Shown: one piece after another, positions 46,948-55,472 of the stretch
Layout: each line of letters begins with the position of its first letter
How positions within the stretch are numbered: the first letter of the stretch is position 1
Source: Labilithrix sp.
GTDB lineage: Bacteria; Myxococcota_A; Polyangia; Polyangiales; Polyangiaceae
Reading direction: 5' to 3'
Length of the DNA stretch: 64,000 nucleotides
Assembly: GCA_019637225.1 (NCBI GenBank)
Contig: JAHBWC010000011.1
Span: 1-64,000 of the forward strand
Translations under genes and position numbers: made by a program
The notes under the pieces: model-generated
The model's input: the letters and a program-made list of their open reading frames with translations, nothing else
Database searches by the model: none
Told to the model about the DNA's origin: nothing

Positions 46948-48117
46948 TCAGAGCCCCATCAACTTCGCGACGTAGTAGCGCATGGTCTCCGTCGTCCCGC
47001 CGCCGATCCGGAGCAGGCGCTGGTCGCGCCACGCGCGACCGATGCGGTACTCCTCGATGTACCCCGCGCCGCCGTGGAACTGGAGGCACTGGTCCATGAT
47101 CTCGGAGCCCACCTCCGCGACGAAGATCTTCGCCATGCTGATGAGCTTCACCGTATCGAAGCTGATCGGCACCTTCTTCACGTAGCGCTCTTCGTTGTAG
47201 ACGTCGCACGCCTTGTAGCTGAGCGCCTTCGCCGCCTCGAGCTTCGAGTAGAGGTCGACGAACTTGTGCTGCCAGTACTCGCGCTTGATGATCGGCTTGC
47301 CGAACGCCTTGCGGTCGCGACCGAAGGCGATCGACTCCTCCATCGCGAGCTCGAACCCGGCGCACCCGCTGATGCACGCGATGAGGCGCTCGGTCTGGAA
47401 GTTCTGCATCAGGTACATGAAGCCCTGATTCTCTTCGCCGAGGAGGTAGCGCTTCGGAATGCGCATGTCCTCGAACGCGAGCTCGGCCGTGTCGCTCGCG
47501 TGGTTGCCGACCTTCTTCAGCTTCTTCGAGACGCTGAAGCCCTTCGTCTTCGTCGGGACGAGGAAGAAGCTGCAGCCGTGCGCGCCGGCCTCGGGGTTGG
47601 TCTTCGCGAGGAGGGTGACGAAGTCCGCGCGGCAGCCGTTGGTGATGTACGTCTTCGAGCCGTTGATGACGTAGTCGTCGCCGTCCTTCTTCGCGACGGT
47701 CTGGATGCCGGCGACGTCGCTTCCGGCGTTCGGCTCGCTCACGCCGAGCGCGACGATTTTCTCGCCGCGGAGCGCAGGCTTGAGAAACTCGTCGATCTGC
47801 TCCTTCGTCCCGAGATCGCTGATCACGGGCGTCGCCATGTCGCCCTGGACGAGCAAGCCCATCGCCACGCCCGCCGAGTGCCCCCGCGGGAGCTCTTCGG
47901 CCTTCGCGACGCTGAACCAGTAGTCGCCGCCGGCGCCGCCGTGCTCCTCGGGGTAGTGCGCGCCGAAGAGGCCGAGCTCGCCCGCGCGCTTGAACACCTC
48001 GTTCGGGAAGATCTCCGCCTTTTCCCATTCGTCCGCGAACGGCGCGAGCTCCTTCTGCGCGAACTGGCGGACGGTGTTCCTGAACTGATCGTGCTCCTCG
48101 CGGAACGGGCTGGGCAT
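46948..48117 (-). CDS. Acyl-CoA dehydrogenase
   Basis: 389 residues, normal family length. EPNAGSDVAGI (FAD/substrate loop), YVINGSKTYITNG, FGRDRKAFGKPI, QFHGGAGYIEEY (base region) and RIGGGTTE at the C terminus identify it. It oxidises acyl-CoA thioesters to enoyl-CoA and passes electrons to ETF, in fatty or branched-chain acid breakdown. No electron-transfer genes are adjacent. GAGGAG precedes ATG 48117 and a perfect palindrome lies 41 bp upstream. Confidence 0.95.
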   Translation of the reverse strand: MPSPFREEHDQFRNTVRQFAQKELAPFADEWEKAEIFPNEVFKRAGELGLFGAHYPEEHGGAGGDYWFSVAKAEELPRGHSAGVAMGLLVQGDMATPVISDLGTKEQIDEFLKPALRGEKIVALGVSEPNAGSDVAGIQTVAKKDGDDYVINGSKTYITNGCRADFVTLLAKTNPEAGAHGCSFFLVPTKTKGFSVSKKLKKVGNHASDTAELAFEDMRIPKRYLLGEENQGFMYLMQNFQTERLIACISGCAGFELAMEESIAFGRDRKAFGKPIIKREYWQHKFVDLYSKLEAAKALSYKACDVYNEERYVKKVPISFDTVKLISMAKIFVAEVGSEIMDQCLQFHGGAGYIEEYRIGRAWRDQRLLRIGGGTTETMRYYVAKLMGL

Positions 48118-48157
48118 GTCGAGCTCCTCGGTCTACCGGCGAACGCCGGAGCCAATC

Positions 48158-48171
48158 TTTCGTACACGAAA
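48158..48171. promoter_or_regulatory. Palindromic candidate operator for acyl-CoA dehydrogenase gene
   Basis: TTTCGTACACGAAA, a 6-2-6 inverted repeat, sits 41 bp upstream of the dehydrogenase ATG in an AT-richer patch. It is the size seen for TetR-family (fatty-acid) repressors; the regulator is not in the window. Confidence 0.45.
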
Positions 48172-48302
48172 TATCATGGATCGCAACGCAGAAAAGCGCC
48201 GCCCGGCCCCCGCGAAATCGGCGTCGAGCGCGGCCTCTCGTGCCGCGCTCGGCCGCGGCGGCGATCCGGCGCGCGCTCGCGCTGCCCCTCGACCCGCGCG
48301 GT

Positions 48303-49292
48303 CTACTTCACCTTCACGGCCGAAGGCGGCACGACGTTCGCGATCGGGGCGACCTCGCGGAGCGCCGCGATGAGCGCGTCCTTGTCCTCCTTCGTCATGC
48401 CCTTGTAGTAGGACCACGGCATCACGTAGAGGTCACGACCGTCCTTGCCCTTGCCCTCTTCGAGCGCGCGGCGGAGGTCCTCGTCGCTGTAGGCGCCGAC
48501 GCCCGTAGCCCTGTCGCTCGTGATGTTCGTGGCGATGGCGTAGCCACGATCGCCCGCGATCGGGAACTTCATCCCGCCGGCGAGCGCCTTGCCCTCGATC
48601 TTCTGCATCTTCTCGTTGACCGAGTCGTGGCAGTCGTTGCACGAGGCCGTCTTGAGGAGCCACCTGCCGCGGGCGAGCTTGTCCGACGGCGAGGGCGCCG
48701 GCGGCGCGGCCACCTCGAGCGGCTTCGGGACCGCGCGGAGGAACATCGAGATCGGAAAGTTCACCGACGTCTTGCCCGGATCGTTCTTCACGGGCTTCAG
48801 CGTGCGGAGGTAAGCGATGATGTCGAGGACCTCGCCATCGCTGAGCGTCTCGCGGTACGTCGTGTACGGCATCTGCGGAAAGAGGCCGCGACCGTCCTTG
48901 CTGACGCCCTCGCGGATCGCCCGCGCGACCTCGCCGTCGGTCCACCCGCCAATGCCCGTCTCGCTGTCGGAGCTGATGTTGCCGGCGCGGATGTGGACCG
49001 GGTAGCTCGGGATCTCGCCGAAGTCGCGGCCCGCGCCGAGCTTGCCCTCGACGACCGGCTCACCCGGGACCTTGTCGTCGATCTGCGAGTGGCAGCCGAC
49101 GCACGCGGCGACGTGGTGAACGAGGTAGCGGCCACGCTCGATCGCCTCGGCGTTCGTCGGCGCCGACATGACGGGCGCCGGACGCGACTTCGGCGACAAC
49201 ACGTAGAACTTCACGATGATCGCCGTGATGAAGAGCAGGATCGCCGCGCCGACGCCGGCCAGCACACGCTTGAGGATCTTCTTCATCGTCAT
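48303..49292 (-). CDS. Membrane-anchored dihaem c-type cytochrome
   Basis: 329 residues from ATG 49292, overlapping the stop of the next cytochrome gene by four bases. One N-terminal helix (RVLAGVGAAILLFITAIIV), then two cytochrome c domains: CVGCH (about residue 60) and CNDCH (about 215), each with axial Met candidates (FPQMPYTTYRETLSDGEVLD; YVMPWSYYKGMT). The layout resembles the cytochrome subunit of quinoprotein alcohol dehydrogenases. It probably carries electrons in the periplasm; no dehydrogenase is adjacent. Confidence 0.93.
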   Translation of the reverse strand: MTMKKILKRVLAGVGAAILLFITAIIVKFYVLSPKSRPAPVMSAPTNAEAIERGRYLVHHVAACVGCHSQIDDKVPGEPVVEGKLGAGRDFGEIPSYPVHIRAGNISSDSETGIGGWTDGEVARAIREGVSKDGRGLFPQMPYTTYRETLSDGEVLDIIAYLRTLKPVKNDPGKTSVNFPISMFLRAVPKPLEVAAPPAPSPSDKLARGRWLLKTASCNDCHDSVNEKMQKIEGKALAGGMKFPIAGDRGYAIATNITSDRATGVGAYSDEDLRRALEEGKGKDGRDLYVMPWSYYKGMTKEDKDALIAALREVAPIANVVPPSAVKVK

Positions 49293-49678
49293 TTCCTGTC
49301 GGGGTCGAAGCTGCGGATCTGCGCGACGAGCGCGGCGAGCTGCGCGTCGTCGAACATCGAGCCGAACGGCGGCATCCCGGAGCCCTTGCCGTCTCGAATC
49401 GTCATCTTCAGCTGCTCGTCGGTGCGCCCACGCTGGAAGTCGCGATCGCGGAAATTGCGCGGAGCCGGTCCGCCCCCGAACGACGGGATGCCACCCGCCC
49501 CGTCGGCGCCGTGGCAACGCGCGCAGGCGTTCGCGAAGAGCTGACGGGAATCGGCCGTCGCCGCCTCGGACTTCGTGCACCCCGCCGCGAGGGCTGCGAG
49601 GAGCACGGAGACGACGATGGCGGCGTGGACGCCCACGGAGGCATCAAGCCCGACCCGCGCCATGGCGTCAATCGGCAC
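49289..49678 (-). CDS. Small c-type cytochrome lipoprotein
   Basis: 129 residues from ATG 49678 (an in-frame ATG at 49663 would give 124). The hydrophobic signal ends LAAGC, so the mature haem protein is probably lipid-anchored. ANACARCHGADGAGG is the haem motif and GSGMPPFGSMFDD supplies the Met ligand. Translationally coupled (ATGA) to the dihaem cytochrome downstream, so the two likely form an electron-transfer pair. Confidence 0.93.
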   Translation of the reverse strand: MPIDAMARVGLDASVGVHAAIVVSVLLAALAAGCTKSEAATADSRQLFANACARCHGADGAGGIPSFGGGPAPRNFRDRDFQRGRTDEQLKMTIRDGKGSGMPPFGSMFDDAQLAALVAQIRSFDPDRK

Positions 49679-49726
49679 GCCGGAGCGCGCCGATCGCGGA
49701 GCCTTCGACGCGGCCCCGCGTGACGG

Positions 49727-50515
49727 TCAGCGCTTCTTGGCCTTCTTCGCCGGCTTCTTCGCCGGCTTCGCCGCGACCTTCTTCGCGGGCTTCTTCGCCG
49801 GCTTCGCCGCGGCCTTCTTCGCCGCGGGCTTCGCGGCCTTCTTCGCCGCGGGCTTCACGGCCTTCTTCGCCGCGGGCTTCGCGGCGGGCTTCGCGGCCGC
49901 CTTCGCGGGCTTCGCGGCCGCCTTCTTCGCGGGCTTCGCGGCCGCCTTCTTCGCGGCCGGCTTCGCGGGCTTCGCGGCCGGCTTCGCAGCCGCCTTCTTC
50001 GCGGCCGGCTTCGGCGCCGGGGCCGGCTTCGACTTCGTCCTGACGACGCCGCTGCCGGTCGGTGCCGGCTTCGCCGCGCCGGAGGTGCCGTTGATCGAGG
50101 GGCGCACGACGCTGAGGCGCTGGCCTTCGCGCGACTTCAACGTGTCGCGGACCTTGTCGTCGAAGTCCTCGAACTCGAACGGCTTGTCGATGTACGCGTC
50201 CGCGCCGTAGAGCGGGCTCGTCATCTGGTTCAGGTTCTCGCCGATGCCCGTGAGCATGACGACGCCGGTGTGCGCGAGCCCGATATCCTCGCGGATCTTG
50301 CGGCACACTTCCCAGCCGCTCATCCCCGGCATCATGACGTCGAGGACGACGAGGTCGGGGAGGTGCTCCTGCGCGAGCCGCCACGCCTCCTCGCCGTCCG
50401 AGGCCTGGATGACCTCGAGCTTCGGATCGCTCATCGTGCGGAGGTGACGCGCGACGAGCTCCAACATCGAGGGCTCGTCATCCGCGACGAGAACGAGCGG
50501 GGCGGAGATGGTCAT
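49727..50515 (-). CDS. Response regulator receiver fused to a histone-H1-like AKP tail
   Basis: 262 residues. Residues 1-125 are a receiver: VLVADDEPSM, phospho-Asp in LVVLDVMMPGMSG, Thr in VVMLTGIG and Lys in YIDKPF. After a short linker (GTSGAAKPAPTGSG) about 100 residues are Lys/Ala/Pro repeats of the AAKKAAAKPA type, as in eukaryotic H1 and bacterial AlgP/HctB-like proteins, which bind DNA non-specifically. No other output domain is present. The start is ATG 50515. DNA coding for the tail is highly repetitive. Its kinase is unknown. Confidence 0.92.
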   Translation of the reverse strand: MTISAPLVLVADDEPSMLELVARHLRTMSDPKLEVIQASDGEEAWRLAQEHLPDLVVLDVMMPGMSGWEVCRKIREDIGLAHTGVVMLTGIGENLNQMTSPLYGADAYIDKPFEFEDFDDKVRDTLKSREGQRLSVVRPSINGTSGAAKPAPTGSGVVRTKSKPAPAPKPAAKKAAAKPAAKPAKPAAKKAAAKPAKKAAAKPAKAAAKPAAKPAAKKAVKPAAKKAAKPAAKKAAAKPAKKPAKKVAAKPAKKPAKKAKKR

Positions 50516-50650
50516 GCGCGTACTATCGAGGGCGGCACCCTCTTGGGTCAAGAGGGCACGGCCTCGACGAGACCGATCGCGTCGTCGACGCTTCCGGCGA
50601 CGGGGTCTCGGGATCGCGGATGCCGCGGCGGCGGGGCCTCCGCCGCGCCG

Positions 50651-51091
50651 CTACTCGCCGCGAAACTTCGTCGGGACGCGCGAAGTCGACTCGACGAGCT
50701 GCTTCGAGGCGTTGACGTACTTCACCATCGTGGGCATGTGCCCCTTGGTCAGCTTCAACTTCCCCTGCATGAGCGCCTTGGTCGGGTCGACTTCCTTCTT
50801 GATGACCTGCTTCCACTGCGCGTAGCTGGCCACGACGACGAAGGGCGCCGCGGGCTCCGCGTCCTTCGCAGGAAGGAGCTTGCACTCCCGACACCGGCCC
50901 TCGTGGACGTCGAGCCACATCGCCATGTCCTCGGGGATATCGAGCGTGGGCTCGGCCTTGACGACCATCGCGACGACGCCATGCGTCCAGTCCTTGCCGG
51001 CCTTGGCGTACTCGGCGTTCGCGTTGATCGCGTCCTTGTACGCAAGAACCCACGCCTCGGAAGGAAACTCGAGCTCGACCGCTGCTGACAT
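50651..51091 (-). CDS. SCP2-like sterol-transfer domain protein
   Basis: 146 residues from ATG 51091. No signal peptide. Its size and the order EFPSEAWVLAYKDAIN, VVAMVVKAEPTLDIPEDMAM, APFVVVASYAQWKQVIK and KALMQGKLKLTKGHMPTMVK fit a lone SCP2 domain, a hydrophobic pocket for lipids or acyl chains. Two Cys (CRECK) lie in the middle. Cargo unknown. It is preceded by 177 bp to the divergent PtsP-like gene. Confidence 0.8.
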   Translation of the reverse strand: MSAAVELEFPSEAWVLAYKDAINANAEYAKAGKDWTHGVVAMVVKAEPTLDIPEDMAMWLDVHEGRCRECKLLPAKDAEPAAPFVVVASYAQWKQVIKKEVDPTKALMQGKLKLTKGHMPTMVKYVNASKQLVESTSRVPTKFRGE

Positions 51092-51268
51092 GCTGGTCAG
51101 TCGTATACTCCGAGCCGGCGTCGCTCGACAACGCGGAGGCGTTCGGCGAGCATCGTCCTTTCCGCCACGCGGGCGCGCGGCTCTGCTTCGTGCCCCGCGC
51201 CGCCCGTCGACGGCGGTCCCCACGGCCTCCGCCGGGGGGTGAAGGTACAGCTCCCTCCCACGCCCCAC

Positions 51269-52669
51269 ATGTCACCGCCGAAGCCCCCCAGCGCGATCGC
51301 AGACCGTCGCGCGGCCACGACGACGATCCGCGGCGGGCGCGCGACCGTCCACGACCGCGGCAACAAGCGCCTCGACGGCGTGCTCGAGTTCGTCGCGTTC
51401 GCCGCCAAGCCGATGCCGCTCGTCTCGCTGCTCGACGAGGCCCCGGCGCGCATCGCCGCGATCTTCGACGCCGACGTCTGCTCGCTCTACCTCGTCGAGG
51501 GCGACGGCAACGAGCTCGTCATGCGCGGCAACGTCGGCTTCGCGCCGGAGGCGCTCGGCCAGGTGCGCCTCGCCATCGGCGAGGGCATGACGGGCGAGGC
51601 GGTCGAATACCTCCGCCCCGTCACGAGCGACAACGCCGGCTCGCACCGCGCGTACAAGCACTTCGACGATCTCGGCGAGGAGCGCTTTCCCATCTTCCTC
51701 TCCGTGCCGATCCGCGGCAAAGCCGGCCCTCTCGGCGCGCTCGTCATCCAGCGCAAGGAGACCGCCGAGCACCGCCTCTTCGAAGACCGCGACCTCGAGC
51801 TGCTCACGGCGCTCGGGGCGATCATCGCCGCGGGCATCCGTCACGCCGAGCTCATCGACACCGAGCGCGACAAGCACGCGCCCTCGCCGCGCAAGGCCGG
51901 CGGCGGCACGCGCAAGGTCACGCTCACCGGTCGTCCGTTCATCGCGGGCCGCGCGCTGGGCGCCATCGCCGCGCTCCGCCGCCCGTCGAGCGGGCGGCCG
52001 AACGATCCGACGCAAGCGCGCGACGTAAAGGACGAGCAGAAGCTCCTCCGCGGCGCCTTCGACGTCGCCGACAAGGCCGTGCGGGGCCTGTCGGATCGCG
52101 CGCGCGCGATGCGCCTCGGCGAGCAGGCCGGCTTCCTCGCCACGTACGTCGACATCCTCGGCGACGCCCGCTTCCGCGAGCGCGCGGACGAGCTCGTCGC
52201 CGACGGTCAGGGCATCTCGGCGGCGCTCGGTCGCGTGGCTCGCGAGGTCACGCGCACCGCGGCGTCGATCACCCGCGACGCGTTCCTCGAGGAGCGCGCT
52301 CGCGACATCGAGGACCTCTGCGACGCGCTCATGATGCTCGCCCAGGCCGACAAGCGCGCCGAGCTCCCGCTGAAGGGCATCCTCGTCGGCGACGGGCTCA
52401 GCGTCTTCGATCTGCTCATCTCGGCGCGAGCGCACCCGGTGGGCGTCGCCCTCACCGACCGCGCGACCGGACCGCGAACGCGAGCGCTGCTCCGCCTCCT
52501 CGGCGTCCCGGCGATCGTCGGGCTGGAGGGCCTCTTCAAGTGGGCGGCCGACGGCGACGTGGCGTTGCTCGACGCCGATCACGGCCTCTTCGTGATCAAC
52601 CCGTCCAGGTCCGAGGTCGCCGCGCTGCGCGAGTACAAGCGCGCGCACGGCAAAGAGACGCTAGAATAG
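51269..52669 (+). CDS. GAF protein with a truncated, His-less PTS enzyme I (PtsP-like) module
   Basis: 466 residues. GAF domain at about 40-200 (LYLVEGDGNELVMRGNVGFA; RFPIFLSVPIRGKAGPLGAL). Residues 225-440 resemble the N-terminal and swivelling domains of enzyme I/PtsP: helical HPr-binding part, then VPAIVGLEGLFKWAADGDVA and FVINPSRSEVAALREYK. The active-site loop, normally GGRTSHT, reads ATGPRT with Arg where the phospho-His belongs, and the whole PEP-binding C-terminal barrel is missing. It therefore cannot act as a normal phosphotransferase. ATG 51269 is preferred to the GTG at 51239. Possible role as a non-catalytic regulator. Confidence 0.82.
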   Translation: MSPPKPPSAIADRRAATTTIRGGRATVHDRGNKRLDGVLEFVAFAAKPMPLVSLLDEAPARIAAIFDADVCSLYLVEGDGNELVMRGNVGFAPEALGQVRLAIGEGMTGEAVEYLRPVTSDNAGSHRAYKHFDDLGEERFPIFLSVPIRGKAGPLGALVIQRKETAEHRLFEDRDLELLTALGAIIAAGIRHAELIDTERDKHAPSPRKAGGGTRKVTLTGRPFIAGRALGAIAALRRPSSGRPNDPTQARDVKDEQKLLRGAFDVADKAVRGLSDRARAMRLGEQAGFLATYVDILGDARFRERADELVADGQGISAALGRVAREVTRTAASITRDAFLEERARDIEDLCDALMMLAQADKRAELPLKGILVGDGLSVFDLLISARAHPVGVALTDRATGPRTRALLRLLGVPAIVGLEGLFKWAADGDVALLDADHGLFVINPSRSEVAALREYKRAHGKETLE

Positions 52670-52743
52670 AGGACCCGAGCGCGAAGACACGCCGTCGAGC
52701 GAAAGGCACAAAGCTCGACCTTCCCCGTGTGTCGATACCGACG

Positions 52744-53349
52744 ATGTTCGCTCCCATGGCCCAGTCGCAGCCCGACCCCGACCTCCCCGGAATGATCGAC
52801 AGCGCCGACGACGGCGACCGTCCGTCCATCACGGAGGTCAACGGGACCGTCGCGCACTTCGAGATGGCCTACAACCCGAACCCGAGCGACCGCTTCGTGT
52901 TCGGACCTCCGCTCTGGCAGCGCCTCCCGTCGCTCCTCTTCCTCGGCTTCGCCGCCGTCGTCGGCGGCGCCACGCTGCTGGCGCACACGGGCTCCAGCAA
53001 CGCGTCGCTCTACCAGTTCATCGTCGCGGAGAACCGCACCCCGCTCGTCTTCGTCATCGTCTTCGCGGCGGTCGCCACGTTCATCCGCTCCGGCCTGCGC
53101 GGCGTCGTCGTGACGCGCGAGGGCGTCGAGACGCGCACGCTCTCGATGGGCTTCCCGCGCGTGAGGAAGTTCCGCTGGGCGCAGATCGACCGCGTCGTGC
53201 TCGACAAGGACGAGGTCCTCTTCGAGCTCTGGAACGGGACCTACGAGCGCCTGCCCAAGGTGAGCGACGGCGAGAAGATGGTCGACCTGCTCGAGCGCAT
53301 CGCCGTCGGGCGCGGCCGCCAGGTCACGCGGCTCGACCGCAAGCGCTGA
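52744..53349 (+). CDS. Small membrane protein, unknown function
   Basis: 201 residues. Acidic N-terminal 50 residues, then two hydrophobic helices (about 60-82 and 98-116: LPSLLFLGFAAVVGGATLLA; LVFVIVFAAVATFI), then a soluble ~80-residue C-terminal domain (VTREGVETRTLSMGFPRVRK; QIDRVVLDKDEVLFELWNGT) that resembles a bacterial PH-like fold. Start ATG 52744; an ATG at 52756 is possible. No family named. 74 bp after the PtsP-like gene on the same strand, perhaps one operon. Confidence 0.74.
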   Translation: MFAPMAQSQPDPDLPGMIDSADDGDRPSITEVNGTVAHFEMAYNPNPSDRFVFGPPLWQRLPSLLFLGFAAVVGGATLLAHTGSSNASLYQFIVAENRTPLVFVIVFAAVATFIRSGLRGVVVTREGVETRTLSMGFPRVRKFRWAQIDRVVLDKDEVLFELWNGTYERLPKVSDGEKMVDLLERIAVGRGRQVTRLDRKR

Positions 53350-53371
53350 GCGCGCGCGGCGGCGCCACCGC

Positions 53372-53974
53372 TCAGCGCAGGCGGATCAGCTCGACGTCGT
53401 CGATGAACAGGCAGCGCTCTGGCGCGGCCTCTTCGGCGGCGACGGTCACGCGGACGTTCGAGGCCTCGCTCGTGAGGTCGAGCGTCGCTTCGAGGCGCTC
53501 CCACGCTTCACGGACGGCCACGGTCGGCGCGAGCGCGCTCACGACCGCGCCGCTTTCGGTCGCGGCGTCGATGCGCGCGAGCGCGGAAGGCGGCGCCGCG
53601 TTCTCGGCGCGCTTCCGGACCCAGGCCGAGAGCACGTAACGACCGGCCGGCGCCGCGCCGAGATCGCGGAAGAGCCCGAGCTTCGCGGTCGTTCCGTCCG
53701 AGCAGACCTTGCACGAGTAAGCACCGGTGCGCGGCGGCGATGCGCGGATGGCGTCCGCGCCGAACGCGGGCCATCCGTTGCAGTCGGCGCTCGCCGGCTC
53801 GAAGCTCCACGAGAGGAGCGGAGCCTCGTCGACCGCGGCCGCAGGCGCCGCGGGCCCGTCCGCGCCGCGCGTCTCGTTCGCGTCGTCCGGCGGATCATCG
53901 ACGTCGGCGTCCGCGGCGCAGGCCGCGACGAGGACGACCAGGGGCAGACCGGCGAAGATGCGTCGCGTCACCAC
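53372..53974 (-). CDS. Putative lipoprotein with jelly-roll/carbohydrate-binding-like domain
   Basis: 200 residues. Signal LPLVVLVAAC with lipobox at residue 19, an acidic linker (20-50), then a beta-sandwich: LLSWSFEPASADCNGWPA near the start, YVLSAWVRKRAENA and NVRVTVAAEEAAPERCLFID near the end. This order matches carbohydrate-binding-like modules attached to secreted proteins. Four Cys. The 263-bp gap to the next gene holds nothing I can name. Confidence 0.72.
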   Translation of the reverse strand: MVTRRIFAGLPLVVLVAACAADADVDDPPDDANETRGADGPAAPAAAVDEAPLLSWSFEPASADCNGWPAFGADAIRASPPRTGAYSCKVCSDGTTAKLGLFRDLGAAPAGRYVLSAWVRKRAENAAPPSALARIDAATESGAVVSALAPTVAVREAWERLEATLDLTSEASNVRVTVAAEEAAPERCLFIDDVELIRLR

Positions 53975-54237
53975 AGCGCGAGCCTACCTTCGACCCATCC
54001 GTGGCGCCGAGCGCGCGAATGCTCGAGCTGACATGTTTGGTGGGAACGGCTGCGCGCTTCTCCTCCACGAACGCCGAGCCTCTGGACCATCCAGTGAGGC
54101 CGCGTGACGCGTCGAGCGGGCGCTCCGGGATCACTCCCAGCCTAATCACCGCATCGACGCTCGGGAGCCCCGACGCAGGCGCCGAGCCGGCGGCTCCGCA
54201 TCGCGCACGGCCGCCGCTGCGCGGCGCACGGCGCGGC

Positions 54238-55416
54238 TCAGGCCCGCGCGGCGCTCCACTCGGCCTTCACCGACGAGCGCAGCTGCTCGTCGGCGAGGAG
54301 CTCGACGGCGGTGCGCGCGAGGGCCTTCGCCGCGTGCATCGCCGTGACGACGCCGCGATCGCTCGCGGCGGCGGCGGCGAACGCGTGCTGGTGGCAGAGC
54401 GCCTCGTTCTCGCCGACGATCGCGAGGTACGGATGAATCGACGGCACGACGTGCGAGACGTCGCCCATGTCCGTGCTGCCGGCGCCGACGCGGTCGTCGG
54501 TCTCGCGCGCCGGACGGCCGAGCGCGCCGAGATGGGCGCCGAAGGCGCGGGCCATCGTCATGTTGTTGCGCATGTCGCGGTAGCCCTCGCGCGCCACGAT
54601 CTCGACGGTCACCTCGCTCGCGAGCGCGGCGGCCTTCGCGCACCGCTCGACGATGGCGCGGACGCGCGCGAGCTCCGCGCTGTCGCGAGCGCGCACGCTG
54701 AACTCGCACGAGGCGAGCTCCGGGATGATGTTGACGGCCTGACCGCCGTTCGTGACGTACCCGTGCACGCGCACGCCGTCGCGGAAGCGAACCCGCTGGC
54801 CGTCGATGAGCCGGAACGTGTCCATGCACGCCTGGAGCGCGCTCTTGCCATCGTGCGGAGCCGCCGCGGCGTGCGCGGGCTCGCCCGAGAACGTCATCGC
54901 GAGCCAGCTGCTCGCGAGCGCCGTGTGCGCGAGCATGTCGCGATCGAACGGGTGGAACATCATCGCCGCGTCGATCCCCTCGAAGACGCCGCGCTCGATC
55001 ATCCGGATCTTGCCGCCGCCGCCCTCCTCGGCCGGGGTGCCGAGGAAGACGACCTCGCCGCCCGTGGCGTCGACGACGGCGGACGCCGCGAGGAACGCTC
55101 CGACCGCGCTCGTCGCGATGAGGTTGTGGCCGCACGCGTGACCGATGTCCGGCAGCGCGTCGTACTCGCCGAGGATGGCGATCTTCGGGCCGCCCGCGCG
55201 GCCGCGCCTCGCGCGGAGCGCAGTCGGCATCCCGGCGAGGCCTTGCTCGACCTCGTGCCCGCGCGCACGGAGGAGCTCGGCGATCCACGCCGCCGCCTTG
55301 TGCTCCTCGAAGCGGAGCTCGGGGTTCGCGTGGATGTCGTGGGAGAGCTTCGCGAGCGCGGGCCACGCCTCGTCGACCGTCGCGTCGATGACCTTGGAGA
55401 GCTCGGTGGAAAGCAT
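54238..55416 (-). CDS. M20-family amidohydrolase/peptidase (AbgB-like)
   Basis: 392 residues. GEYDALPDIGHACGHNL carries the first metal His and Asp, FLGTPAEEGGGGK the catalytic Glu pair, and PFDRDMLAH with ISTDMGD-like GSTDMGDVSH further metal ligands. M20D enzymes remove N-acyl groups from amino acids or split p-aminobenzoyl-glutamate. Cytoplasmic, no signal. Start ATG 55416. It diverges from apbE over 56 bp. Substrate not identifiable. Confidence 0.9.
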   Translation of the reverse strand: MLSTELSKVIDATVDEAWPALAKLSHDIHANPELRFEEHKAAAWIAELLRARGHEVEQGLAGMPTALRARRGRAGGPKIAILGEYDALPDIGHACGHNLIATSAVGAFLAASAVVDATGGEVVFLGTPAEEGGGGKIRMIERGVFEGIDAAMMFHPFDRDMLAHTALASSWLAMTFSGEPAHAAAAPHDGKSALQACMDTFRLIDGQRVRFRDGVRVHGYVTNGGQAVNIIPELASCEFSVRARDSAELARVRAIVERCAKAAALASEVTVEIVAREGYRDMRNNMTMARAFGAHLGALGRPARETDDRVGAGSTDMGDVSHVVPSIHPYLAIVGENEALCHQHAFAAAAASDRGVVTAMHAAKALARTAVELLADEQLRSSVKAEWSAARA

Positions 55417-55472
55417 CGGCCGGAGCCGCTACCAGCGCGCCCGAACCGCCGCAAGGATGCTATGAAAGAGCC

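Noticed and set aside
49740-50020. Repeat/minisatellite in non-coding DNA
   Set aside because: The GC-rich repeats encode the Ala/Lys/Pro tail of the response regulator in frame on the minus strand.
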